Under the pieces are notes generated by a model. It did not search any database and was not told the DNA's origin. It worked only from the letters and a program-made list of their open reading frames with translations. DNA of 64,000 nt from Zhengella mangrovi (GTDB lineage Bacteria > Pseudomonadota > Alphaproteobacteria > Rhizobiales > Rhizobiaceae), in the NCBI RefSeq assembly GCF_002727065.1, contig NZ_PDVP01000002.1, positions 248,001 to 312,000 on the forward strand. Reading direction: 5' to 3'. Below, piece by piece: positions 52,869 through 61,779 of the stretch (its first letter is position 1; each line of letters begins with the position of its first letter). Made by a program: the position numbers and the translations under genes.

Positions 52869-53997
52869 TCAGGCGATGTCCTCGACCGCCTGTCCGTCAC
52901 TGCCCTCGATCCTGGAGGCCAGGGCCGCTTCCATGAAGTCGTCGAGATCGCCGTTCAGCACGTCGTCCGGGCTGGTGCTCTCCACGCCCGTGCGCAGGTC
53001 CTTGACGAGCTGATACGGCTGCAGGACGTAGGAGCGGATCTGGTGGCCCCAGCCGATATCGGTCTTGGAATCGAAGGCCGACTGGGCCGCTTCCTCGCGC
53101 TTCTTCATTTCCAGGTCATAGAGCCGCGCGCGCAGGGCCTTCATGGCATTGGCCCGGTTCTGGTGCTGCGACTTCTCCGACGAGGTCACCACGATGCCGG
53201 TAGGCAGGTGAGTGATGCGGACGGCCGAGTCGGTCGTGTTGACGTGCTGGCCGCCGGCGCCGGACGAGCGGTAGGTGTCGATCCGGATGTCCTTGTCCTG
53301 GATGTCGATCTCGATGTTGTCGTCGATGACCGGATAGACGCCGATGGACGAAAAAGAGGTGTGGCGGCGCGCGTTGCTGTCGTAGGGCGAGATACGGACC
53401 AGGCGATGAACACCCGATTCGGTCTTCAGCCAGCCATGGGCGTTGTGTCCCTTGACGAGCAGCGTGGCGCCCTTGATGCCGGCCTCTTCACCGTAGGCGA
53501 TATCCTGCACCTCGACCTTGAAGCCCTTGCGCTCGGCCCAGCGGGTGTACATGCGCATGAGCATCTGCGCCCAGTCCTGGCTCTCGGTGCCGCCTGCCCC
53601 GGCGTGGACTTCGAGATAGGTATCCGCGCTGTCCATCTCGCCGGAGAGCAGCGTCTCGACGCGGCGCTGGGCCACTTCTTCCTCCATGGCGCGCAGGGAG
53701 GCCTCGGCATCGCGCACGACGTCGGTATCGCCCTCCTCCTCGCCCATGGCGATGAGTTCGACATTGTCTTCCAGCGATTGCTGCAGCCGCTTGATGGCCT
53801 CGATGTTGTCCTCGAGACCCTGGCGCTCACGCATCAGCTTCTGGGCTTCCTGCGGATCGTTCCACAGGTCGGGATCCTCGGAGAGGGAATTGAGATATCC
53901 CAGACGTTTTACAGCCTGATCCCAGTCAAAGATGCCTCCTCAGCAGGCTTATGGCCTGCTTGAGTTCATCGACGAGGTTCTGCGTTTCCGCACGCAT
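52869..53997 (-). CDS. prfB: Peptide chain release factor 2, with programmed +1 frameshift
   Basis: RF2 ends translation at UGA and UAA. The gene is split over two frames: codons 1-23 (MRAETQNLVDELKQ to RRHL) run from ATG 53997 and end at an in-frame TGA (53928-53926); a +1 shift at CTT-T continues with DWDQAVKRLGYLN and the rest to 52869, giving 375 aa, the RF2 norm. GGQ is at residues 248-250. The stop-codon recognition tripeptide reads SPY (203-205) rather than the SPF of E. coli RF2. Annotation from 53834 alone would lose 54 residues. It is downstream of mrcA behind a terminator. Confidence 0.95.
53926..53940 (-). other. prfB: Programmed +1 ribosomal frameshift site of prfB
   Basis: On the coding strand AGGAGG, three bases, then CTT-TGA-C. 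AGGAGG is a perfect internal Shine-Dalgarno at the spacing that pushes the ribosome forward, CTT is the slippery codon and TGA is read slowly when RF2 is scarce. This is the canonical autoregulatory element of prfB. Confidence 0.95.
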
Positions 53998-54072
53998 GTC
54001 TTATCCGTTCCATGATCTTTCGGGTTGAAATCGGCGCGGACCATAGGAATGACCATCGCGCCTGTAAAGGAA

Positions 54073-54096
54073 AAAGGCGGCCGGCCGGCCGCCTTT
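54073..54096 (-). terminator. Intrinsic terminator after mrcA
   Basis: A perfect 24-bp palindrome with arms AAAGGCGGCCGG and CCGGCCGCCTTT, followed on the minus strand by TTTCCTTT. It lies 23 bp after the mrcA stop and before the prfB start. Confidence 0.85.
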
Positions 54097-54118
54097 CCCG
54101 CGATCGTCCCGCGGTGCG

Positions 54119-56575
54119 TCAGTAGAGGCCGCCGGCACCGCCGGAAATGGCACGGCTCGCCTGCGGCGAAATCGTCTTCGCACGTTCCTGGATACCGATG
54201 TTCTCCATGCCGATGACCGAATAGCTGTCGGCCGGACCGGTGCCGGGCTTGAAGGCTTCCATGATGACGCCCGGGCCCTCGCCGCTGGCACGCATGCCGG
54301 TCTTGCGGTCGATGGCGATGAGGTTCATGCCTTCCGGTACGGGGAAATCGACCACCGGCTTGTCCTTGAGCACCTGCTGCATGAAATCGAGGAACACAGG
54401 CGCGGCGAGGCCGCCACCGGTCGAGCCATGGCCCATCGGCCGCGGCGTGTCGAAGCCCATGTAGAGCCCGACGACCAGGTCGGGCGTGAAGCCGATGAAC
54501 CAGGCATCCTTCTCGTCGTTGGTGGTGCCGGTCTTGCCGGCCACCGGGCGGCCGAGCTTGGACACGGTGACGGCGGTGCCGCGCTGGACCACGCCTTCCA
54601 TCATGGAGGTGATCTGGTAGGCCGTCATCGGGTCGAGGACCTGTTCGCGGTTGTCGATCAGGTCCGGCTCCGGCTGGTTGACCCAGCTCGATGCCGTGCA
54701 GCCCTCGCACAGGCGCTCATCGTGCTTGTAGACGGTCTTTCCGTAACGGTCCTGGATGCGGTCGATGAGCGACGGCTTGATCTGCTTGCCGCCGTTGGCC
54801 ATGATCGCGTAGGCGGAAACCATGCGCATGACACTCGTCTCGCCCGATCCCAGAGCCATGGGAAGATATTTCAACATGTGGTCGTAGACACCGAAACGTT
54901 CGGCATATTCTGCGACCAGGTTCATGCCCATGTCCTTTGCCAGGCGCACGGTCATCAGGTTGCGCGACTTTTCGATGCCGAGGCGCAGGGTCGACGGGCC
55001 GGCAAAGCCGCCGCCGTAGTTTTTCGGCTCCCACACGTCGTTGCCGGACTTGATCGATATCGGGCCGTCCATCACCACGGAGGCCGGGGTGTAGCCGTTG
55101 TCCAGCGCGGCGGCGTAGACGATCGGCTTGAAGGAGGAACCGGGCTGACGCATCGCCTGGGTGGCTCGGTTGAACTGTGATTCGGCAAAGGAGAAGCCGC
55201 CGACCATGGCGAGGACGCGGCCGGTATGGGGATCCATCGCCACCATGCCGCCCTCGATCTCCGGCGGCTGGCGCAGCTTGTAGGCCCCTTCCTTTTCCGT
55301 GTCCTTCTCCACGAAGACCACGTCGCCGGGCTGGAGCACGTCGGCCGGCGTGTTGGCCTTGAGCGTCTTGCCGTCCTTCTTGTGGCGCATGGCCCATTTC
55401 ATGTCGGCGAGCGGAACGAAGCCGCGGGTCCGGTCCGGCGCGATCTCGCCCGACACTTCCTTCTCGGGCTGCAGGCCGATGTCGAGGCCGTCGTCACCGG
55501 CGGCCAGGACAACCGCGACATGCCATTCGGGCACGTCATAGAGGCCCTCCACCTTGGAGAGCGCGACGCCCCAGTCACCGGAAATGTCGATCTTGCTGGC
55601 CGGACCACGATAGCCGCGCAGCATGTCGTATTTCTCAAGGCCGTTCTGAAGTGCCTTGCGGGCGATGACCTGCATCGCCGGGTCGATGGTCGTGCGCACC
55701 GACAGGCCACCTTCGTAGAGCGCATCGACGCCGTAGCGGTCGATGATCTCGCGGCGCACTTCCTCGGTGAAATACTCGCCGGCGAACATGTAGGTGCCGG
55801 AGCGGCGCGGCTTGACGCCAAGCGGCTTGGCGATGGCCTCGGCGGCTTCCTCGGCGCTGATGTAGCCGTTCTCGCGCATCTGGCCGATCACCCAGTTGCG
55901 GCGCTCCAGCGCGCGCTCGGTATGACGGAACGGATGGTAGTTGTTGGGGCCCTTGGGCAGCGCGGCCAGATAGGCGGCCTCCTGGATCTCCAGCTCGTTG
56001 ACCGACTTGTCGAAATAGGTCAGCGCCGCGCCGGCAACACCATAGGCGCCGAAGCCGAAGAAGATCTCGTTGAGGTACAGCTCGAGGATGCGGTCCTTGG
56101 AGAACGCCTGCTCGATTCGCAGCGCGAGAATCGCCTCGCGGACCTTGCGGTCATAGGTCTGCTTGGACGAAAGCAGGAAGTTCTTGGCGACCTGCTGGGT
56201 GATCGTCGAGGCGCCGACCGGGCGGGCGCCCGAGCCGATGTTGCGCAGGTTGGTGATCACCGCGCGGCCGAGACCGTAGATGTCGATGCCCGGATGGGAA
56301 TAGAAGTTCTTGTCCTCGGCCGACAGGAAGGCCGCCTTGACGCGGTCGGGAACGGCCTTGATGGGCAGGAACAGGCGGCGCTCGCGGGCATACTCGGCCA
56401 TCAGCACGCCGTTCGAGGCATGGACACGGGTGGTGACCGGCGGCTCGTACTTGGCGAGCACCTCGTAATCGGGAAGGTCCTTCACGAGGTTTCCGACATA
56501 GACCGCGACGCCGGCGGCCACGAGGAGCGCCATCGCGATACCAATGCCGAAGAAATATCCAATCAGCCTGAGCAT
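54119..56575 (-). CDS. mrcA: Penicillin-binding protein 1A (bifunctional)
   Basis: Inner-membrane peptidoglycan synthase (818 aa). One N-terminal membrane segment (residues 3-28), a transglycosylase domain with catalytic glutamate near residue 86 (FLSAEDKNFYSHPG), GASTITQQVAKNFLL and RKVREAILALRIE, an OB-type linker and a transpeptidase domain with S480-x-x-K483 (SSFK), SRN and KTGTTNDEKDAWF. The start at 56575 matches the family; the frame is open for ~57 codons upstream through a tandem repeat but has no homology. Followed by a terminator. Confidence 0.95.
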   Translation of the reverse strand: MLRLIGYFFGIGIAMALLVAAGVAVYVGNLVKDLPDYEVLAKYEPPVTTRVHASNGVLMAEYARERRLFLPIKAVPDRVKAAFLSAEDKNFYSHPGIDIYGLGRAVITNLRNIGSGARPVGASTITQQVAKNFLLSSKQTYDRKVREAILALRIEQAFSKDRILELYLNEIFFGFGAYGVAGAALTYFDKSVNELEIQEAAYLAALPKGPNNYHPFRHTERALERRNWVIGQMRENGYISAEEAAEAIAKPLGVKPRRSGTYMFAGEYFTEEVRREIIDRYGVDALYEGGLSVRTTIDPAMQVIARKALQNGLEKYDMLRGYRGPASKIDISGDWGVALSKVEGLYDVPEWHVAVVLAAGDDGLDIGLQPEKEVSGEIAPDRTRGFVPLADMKWAMRHKKDGKTLKANTPADVLQPGDVVFVEKDTEKEGAYKLRQPPEIEGGMVAMDPHTGRVLAMVGGFSFAESQFNRATQAMRQPGSSFKPIVYAAALDNGYTPASVVMDGPISIKSGNDVWEPKNYGGGFAGPSTLRLGIEKSRNLMTVRLAKDMGMNLVAEYAERFGVYDHMLKYLPMALGSGETSVMRMVSAYAIMANGGKQIKPSLIDRIQDRYGKTVYKHDERLCEGCTASSWVNQPEPDLIDNREQVLDPMTAYQITSMMEGVVQRGTAVTVSKLGRPVAGKTGTTNDEKDAWFIGFTPDLVVGLYMGFDTPRPMGHGSTGGGLAAPVFLDFMQQVLKDKPVVDFPVPEGMNLIAIDRKTGMRASGEGPGVIMEAFKPGTGPADSYSVIGMENIGIQERAKTISPQASRAISGGAGGLY

Positions 56576-56597
56576 GTCTTGTTCCGGGATCCTTGCG

Positions 56598-56663
56598 TCA
56601 TGGCCGTAACGGCCGGGCTTCATGGCCTGAGAGGCCGGGCTTCGTGACCGAAACAGCCGGCCA
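56598..56663. repeat. 22-bp imperfect tandem repeat, about 3 copies, hairpin-forming
   Basis: Units at 56598-56619, 56620-56641 and 56642-56663. The first two share TCATGGCC-N5-GGCCGGGCT; the third is a degenerate copy. Each unit contains GGCC-N5-GGCC or a variant, which can form a small hairpin. The repeat lies in the leader of mrcA, directly upstream of its ATG on the minus strand, in the 240-bp gap to amiC. No other feature is visible in that gap. Confidence 0.65.
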
Positions 56664-56815
56664 GTCGCCTGTCCGTTCCCCTTGCCTTGCGGATGTGGGC
56701 AAAATACGGCGGCCCGGCATTTGCAGCGCAGCATACCGGAAATCAAGACCTTTTCCCAGCGGGGGCGTCAGAAAGGCAACAGCGCGGCTGGCGCGAATCG
56801 CGGGACAAGGGGCCA

Positions 56816-58042
56816 TCAGCCGCCCTCCCCGCCGCGCGCCTTGGCGAACAGCGTCACCGCCGAAACGATGCTCTGCGCGGCCTTCTCGCGCCAGGCCGGG
56901 TCGCGCATCAGCTTTTCGTCCTTGCTGTTGGAGAGATAGCCGATCTCGACCAGCACCGAGGGCATGTCCTGCGCGGTCAGCACGCGGAAGCCGGCGTAGC
57001 GATGGGGGTTCTTGATCAGTTCGACCTGCTCGGACAGTTCGCCGACCAGCGTGCGGGCAAAGCGGACGGAAAAGGTCTGGGTCTCCCGGCGCACCAGGTC
57101 CATCAGGATGTCGGCCACTTCCGTGCTTTCCTCCGGCAACTCGATGCCGGCGATGGAATCAGAGAGGTTCTCGCTCTCGGCGACATCGGCGGCGATGTCG
57201 TCGGAGGCCTTTTCCGACAGGGTGTAGACGGTCGCGCCGCGGATGTAGTGGTAGCGTATCGTGTCGGCGTGGATGGAAATGAAGAGGTCGGCCTCGCTCT
57301 GGCGGCCGATCTGAACCCGCTCGTCGAGACGCAGGAACTGGTCGCTGTCACGGGTCATGACGACGTTGAAACGCCCGGTTTCCTGCAGTTTCTTGCGCAG
57401 TTCGAGGCCGAAGGCGAGCGTGATCGTCTTTTCCTGGGTTCCATGCAGTCCCTGGGCGCCGCCGTCGATGCCGCCATGCCCGGGATCGATGACGACGGTA
57501 AACTTGCGGTCGCGATGGTCCTGGTTCGCCGCCAGCCGGTCCTCCTTCGCCGTCGAGCGTGCGGGCAGGCTCAGCGCAGGCTGCGCGGCAAGCGCGGCAT
57601 CGAATTCGGCCGGGGTGGCGGCGGCAATATCGGCAATCAGCTGCCAGCTTCCATCGTCGGCGTTGTTCGTGGTCTCGAAACGCTCGACCTTGAACGGCCC
57701 TTCGAAGGCCAGGATGACGCGCGCGCGGCCTTCGCCGAGGTCGCCGTAGCGCACCGCGCTGACGAAGCCCGCCGGGGTCGTCGCGCCATCGGCGAAACGG
57801 AACCGCGTTTCGGGCAGGTCCATCACCAGGCGGTGCGGCTGGCGCATCAGCGACCAGCGTGGCTCCACGGCCTGGTCGAATTTCATCATCACCCGGACAT
57901 GCGCCTTGTCGCCGACCATGGAATAGCCGTAGGCGAGGAGCGGCTGGCCGGATGCCAGGGCCATGCCACCGGCCGAGACCAGCAGCAGGACACCGGTGAC
58001 CGCCAGCATCGCGAGGCGCCGAATCATGTCCGCCATTGCCAT
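56816..58042 (-). CDS. amiC: N-acetylmuramoyl-L-alanine amidase with AMIN domain
   Basis: Periplasmic septal amidase (about 408 aa) that splits the amide bond between MurNAc and the stem peptide during cell separation. After a signal peptide (MLAVTGVLLLVSAGGMALA) comes an AMIN domain (about residues 30-130), a linker and an Amidase_3 domain with the zinc site: VVIDPGHGGIDGGA, the later SIHAD and VLVEIGYLSN with its glutamate. Several in-frame ATGs lie close together (58042, 58036, 58027); I use the first, behind AGGGG. Next to mrcA and rne as in other Rhizobiales. Confidence 0.92.
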   Translation of the reverse strand: MAMADMIRRLAMLAVTGVLLLVSAGGMALASGQPLLAYGYSMVGDKAHVRVMMKFDQAVEPRWSLMRQPHRLVMDLPETRFRFADGATTPAGFVSAVRYGDLGEGRARVILAFEGPFKVERFETTNNADDGSWQLIADIAAATPAEFDAALAAQPALSLPARSTAKEDRLAANQDHRDRKFTVVIDPGHGGIDGGAQGLHGTQEKTITLAFGLELRKKLQETGRFNVVMTRDSDQFLRLDERVQIGRQSEADLFISIHADTIRYHYIRGATVYTLSEKASDDIAADVAESENLSDSIAGIELPEESTEVADILMDLVRRETQTFSVRFARTLVGELSEQVELIKNPHRYAGFRVLTAQDMPSVLVEIGYLSNSKDEKLMRDPAWREKAAQSIVSAVTLFAKARGGEGG

Positions 58043-58644
58043 TCCATGAACCCCTGCCCTGCCCGACGTCCCTTGCCGTCCGAATTCGTTAAGGAAAGCT
58101 AACGCGATATGGTTAATCAAGCCTTGCCCCGGCAATGGCAAGACCCTGTGAAATGTGAAGGGTTGCCACAGACCGCATCAACACATAAAAGCGGGGTTGG
58201 AGTAGTCCGGGAAGATGGCGACGCAAAGGCAGCGCCCCGAGATCAAGACAACCGGTCCGGGTCTGTCTGGCGAGACCGCCATGGCACAAAGGCCCCTGGT
58301 CATGCTCCGCAAAGAATTTCTTCAAGGGTCCCGATTGGCGGGCATCCTTTCGTGTGAGGAAAACGGCCGGGGCGGCTCAACCCGTGCCGATGTTTCAAGA
58401 GCAAGGACGGGCACGGCTTTCGTCGCTGCCCAAACAGTAATGGACCGAAATGACAAGGTGATGGCAACAGACGCACGATTTCAAAGCCCCCTGCGTTTCC
58501 GCGCTTATCAAGCCGCGGAGAGGGGATCGCTCGCGTCGCCCGCCCTGGACATGACGGCAATCAACAAATCAGGCAGACCTCCTTCCAGCACGGCGGATCC
58601 GCAGCGATCGCCGGCCTGGACATCGTCTGTCCCAGGGACTTTCC
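58043..58644 (+). other. Intergenic region and long leader of rne
   Basis: About 600 bp between divergent amiC and rne with no gene I can support: open frames here overlap rne out of frame or lack a ribosome binding site. It contains a promoter candidate at 58163-58191. A stem of CCGTGCC (58382-58388) with GGCACGG (58410-58416) can form in the leader. RNase E in E. coli controls its own mRNA through a long structured leader, so a similar role is possible. Confidence 0.55.
58163..58191 (+). promoter_or_regulatory. Candidate sigma-70 promoter for rne
   Basis: TTGCCA (58163-58168), a 17-base spacer and TAAAAG (58186-58191): five of six and four of six consensus bases. Transcription from here would give a leader of about 447 bases to the rne ATG. 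Confidence 0.45.
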
Positions 58645-61600
58645 ATGGCCAACAAGATGCTTATCGACTCCTCCCACCCGGAGGAAACGCGGGTGGTTGT
58701 CACCCGCGGTAATCGTATCGAAGAATTCGATTTCGAATCACAGGACAAGAAACAGCTCAAGGGGAATATCTACCTGGCGCGCGTGACGCGGGTCGAGCCC
58801 TCCCTGCAGGCGGCCTTCGTCGAATACGGCGGCAACCGTCACGGCTTCCTGGCCTTCTCCGAAATCCATCCCGACTACTACCAGATCCCGGTCGCCGACC
58901 GCCAGGCGCTGCTGCGCGACGAGGCAGAGGCGGCCCGGCGCGAGGACGAGGACGACGACGAGGAGCAGGCCTCACGCAACAACCGCGGCGGCCGGAACCG
59001 GCGCCGGCGCGGACGCGGCTCCGACAAGGTGGCCAAGGCGCGCGCCTCCGACGTGCACAAGGACGAAGGCGAGACGGCCGAGGACGATCCGGCCCAGGTG
59101 GCGGCACTCGCGGCCAATGCCGATGCCAACGTGGTGTCGGAAGACGTCGAGCTTTCCGCGCCGCAGTTCGGCGACGAGGTTGCCGTTCCCGATGACGCGG
59201 CGAACGACGAGAGCGCTGGCGACGAGGCGCGGGCCGAAGACGTGCAGGCCGACGACGCGGACCAGGACGATGACGCCGATGGCGACGACGATGCCAATGG
59301 AGACGGCGAGGATGCCGGCGTCGAGATGGTCGGCGCCGAGGACGCGATCGACGAGGCCGCCTCGCGGCGGCGCACCTCGCGGCGCAATTACAAGATCCAG
59401 GAAGTCATCAAGCGCCGGCAGATCCTGCTCGTGCAGGTCGTCAAGGAAGAGCGCGGCAACAAGGGCGCCGCGCTGACCACCTATCTCTCGCTGGCCGGCC
59501 GCTACTCGGTGCTGATGCCGAACACGGCGCGCGGCGGCGGCATTTCGCGCAAGATCACCAACCTGACCGACCGCAAGCGGCTCAAGGACATCGTCAAGGA
59601 TCTCGAGGTGCCGGAAGGCATGGGCGTCATCCTGCGCACTGCGGGTGCCAACCGGACCAAGCCCGAGATCAAGCGCGACTACGAATACCTGATGCGGATG
59701 TGGGAGCAGGTGCGCAGCCTGACGCTCCAGTCGACGGCCCCTGCCCTCGTCTACGAGGAAGGCAGCCTGATCAAGCGATCGGTTCGCGACCTCTACAACA
59801 AGGACATCGACGAGATTCTCGTCGCCGGCGATTCGGGCTACCGCGAGGCCAAGGACTTCATGCGCATGCTCATGCCGAGCCATGCCAAGGTGGTCCAGCC
59901 CTACCGCGACCACACGCCGATGTACGTGCGCTACGGCGTCGAGGCGCAGCTCGACCGGATGCTGCAGCCGCAGGTGACGCTCAAGTCCGGGGGCTACCTG
60001 ATCATCAACCAGACCGAGGCCCTGGTCGCGATCGACGTCAACTCCGGCCGGTCGACCAAGGAGCATTCGATCGAGGACACGGCGCTGCAGACCAACCTGG
60101 AAGCGGCCGAGGAAGTGGCCCGCCAGTTGCGCCTGCGCGACATGGCCGGGCTGATCGTCATCGACTTCATCGACATGGAGGAGAAGCGCAACAACCGTTC
60201 GGTTGAAAAGCGGCTGAAGGACTGCCTGCGCAACGATCGCGCACGCATCCAGGTCGGACGCATTTCGCCCTTCGGCCTGCTGGAAATGTCGCGCCAGCGC
60301 ATTCGTGCGTCCGTGCTGGAGAGCACGATGCAGGTCTGCCCGCATTGCGGCGGTACCGGCCACGTGCGCTCCGAATCCTCCGTCGCGCTCTACGTGCTGC
60401 GCGCCATCGAGGAATACCTGACCAAGGATTCGCGCAACAACATCACCGTTCGCACGCCGATCTCGACAGCGCTCTACGTGCTGAACCAGAAGCGGGCCAA
60501 CCTGCTCGACCTGGAATCCCGTTTCGGCCTGACGATCACCGTCGAAGGCGACGACACGGTCGGCACCAAGCTGGTGGAAATCGACCGCGGCTCGGCCGCC
60601 GAGGGCGTGCCGACGGCAACGACGCCGACGATGGCGCCGGATCTTGCCGAGGAAAACGCCATCGACGAGGCGCTGGCCGAGAGCGAAGGTGACGAAACCG
60701 CCGAAACACCTGAGACGCAGGAATCACGCCAGAGCGACGACGACGGCAACCGGAAGAAGAAGCGCCGGCGCCGGCGGCGCAGGGGTGGCCGCGACCGTGA
60801 CGGCGAAGGCCAGGCCGCGGATGCATCGGCCGAGGACGACGATGACGCCGGCGACGCGGAATCGGAAGCCGAAGGCGACGAGGACGAAGGCGCCGAACTG
60901 CAGGACGATGGTGGCGAGCGCAAGAAGCGCCGCCGCGGCAAGCGTGGCGGCCGCCGCAATCGCAAGACCGGCGACGAGGGCCAGGCATCGTCCGACGAGA
61001 CAGCCGAAGGCGACGCGGTCGCCGCGACCTCCGAGCCGGAGCCGGATGCCGTTGCTGGCGAAGCGGCTGCGGAAAGCGGTTCGGATGCCGATACCGCGGC
61101 AGCCGAGGCGATCGAAGGTGCGGCGGTGACAGCCGACGAGCCGGTCGCGGCCGAACAGGCAGCCAAGGACCTGGCGGACGAAGAAGCCAAGGCCGAGGAA
61201 GCGCCGGCCAAGCCCAAGCGCCGCAGCCGCGCCAAGAAGGCCAAGACCGAGGAGGCCGTGGCAGACGGTGCCGAAGCAGCCGAGGCGGTGGCGGAAGAAA
61301 AGCCGAAGCCGAAGCGCCGCACACGCAAGAAGGCCGAGCCGGAAGCCAAGCCGGAGCCGGAAGCCAAGCCGGAGCCGGAAACCGAGGCCAGCGCCGATGC
61401 CGCCGAAGCGGTGAGCGACACACCGCAAGAGGCGGCTGCGGCTGCCGAAGCCGAACCGCAGGAAGCTCCCGCGGCGGCGACAGCCGAGGTGCCGGCCGAT
61501 GGCGCGGCCGAAGCCGAAACCGCGGACGCTTCGGTGGCCGAGGATGCCTCCGAGGAGGACGCCGGCAACGACCGGTCAGCCCGGACGGCGCCCGTTGCCT

Positions 61601-61689
61601 CGGAACCGGTGGTCACCTCGGCAACCCCGGACAGCAGCGAAGCCAAGCCGCGCAAGGGTGGCTGGTGGCAGCGCAAGGGCTTTTTCTGA
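58645..61689 (+). CDS. rne: Ribonuclease E/G
   Basis: Essential endoribonuclease (1014 aa) for mRNA decay and rRNA/tRNA maturation. It starts with ANKMLIDSSHPEETRVVVTR, then an S1 domain that is interrupted by an acidic, low-complexity insertion of some 160 residues (about 92-255), a catalytic domain with AIDVNSGRST and VIDFIDMEEKRNNRS, whose aspartates bind Mg2+, and the Zn-link CPHCGGTG near residue 564. The C-terminal ~350 residues are disordered, Arg- and Ala/Glu-rich, with a short repeat (EAKPEPEAKPEPE), and end WWQRKGFF. This part normally holds degradosome-binding sites. Confidence 0.95.
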   Translation: MANKMLIDSSHPEETRVVVTRGNRIEEFDFESQDKKQLKGNIYLARVTRVEPSLQAAFVEYGGNRHGFLAFSEIHPDYYQIPVADRQALLRDEAEAARREDEDDDEEQASRNNRGGRNRRRRGRGSDKVAKARASDVHKDEGETAEDDPAQVAALAANADANVVSEDVELSAPQFGDEVAVPDDAANDESAGDEARAEDVQADDADQDDDADGDDDANGDGEDAGVEMVGAEDAIDEAASRRRTSRRNYKIQEVIKRRQILLVQVVKEERGNKGAALTTYLSLAGRYSVLMPNTARGGGISRKITNLTDRKRLKDIVKDLEVPEGMGVILRTAGANRTKPEIKRDYEYLMRMWEQVRSLTLQSTAPALVYEEGSLIKRSVRDLYNKDIDEILVAGDSGYREAKDFMRMLMPSHAKVVQPYRDHTPMYVRYGVEAQLDRMLQPQVTLKSGGYLIINQTEALVAIDVNSGRSTKEHSIEDTALQTNLEAAEEVARQLRLRDMAGLIVIDFIDMEEKRNNRSVEKRLKDCLRNDRARIQVGRISPFGLLEMSRQRIRASVLESTMQVCPHCGGTGHVRSESSVALYVLRAIEEYLTKDSRNNITVRTPISTALYVLNQKRANLLDLESRFGLTITVEGDDTVGTKLVEIDRGSAAEGVPTATTPTMAPDLAEENAIDEALAESEGDETAETPETQESRQSDDDGNRKKKRRRRRRRGGRDRDGEGQAADASAEDDDDAGDAESEAEGDEDEGAELQDDGGERKKRRRGKRGGRRNRKTGDEGQASSDETAEGDAVAATSEPEPDAVAGEAAAESGSDADTAAAEAIEGAAVTADEPVAAEQAAKDLADEEAKAEEAPAKPKRRSRAKKAKTEEAVADGAEAAEAVAEEKPKPKRRTRKKAEPEAKPEPEAKPEPETEASADAAEAVSDTPQEAAAAAEAEPQEAPAAATAEVPADGAAEAETADASVAEDASEEDAGNDRSARTAPVASEPVVTSATPDSSEAKPRKGGWWQRKGFF

Positions 61690-61715
61690 GCCTTGTTGAA
61701 TGGACTAAATTATTG

Positions 61716-61743
61716 AAAAAGCCCGGCGTTGGCCGGGCTTTTT
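61716..61743. terminator. Bidirectional intrinsic terminator after rne
   Basis: AAAAAGCCCGGC-GTTG-GCCGGGCTTTTT is a perfect 12-bp stem including the A/T flanks, with a 4-base loop. It separates convergent rne and the aminotransferase gene. Confidence 0.95.
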
Positions 61744-61779
61744 CATGTTCTGCTTTCACGTTGCCGGAATGCCCAGGCG

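Noticed and set aside
53834-53997. prfB as a pseudogene or a truncated RF2 starting at 53834
   Set aside because: The in-frame TGA is part of a complete frameshift cassette and the +1 frame gives a full-length RF2.
58215-58712. 165-codon frame in the rne leader
   Set aside because: It overlaps the start of rne by 68 bp out of frame, has no ribosome binding site, and its translation resembles no family.
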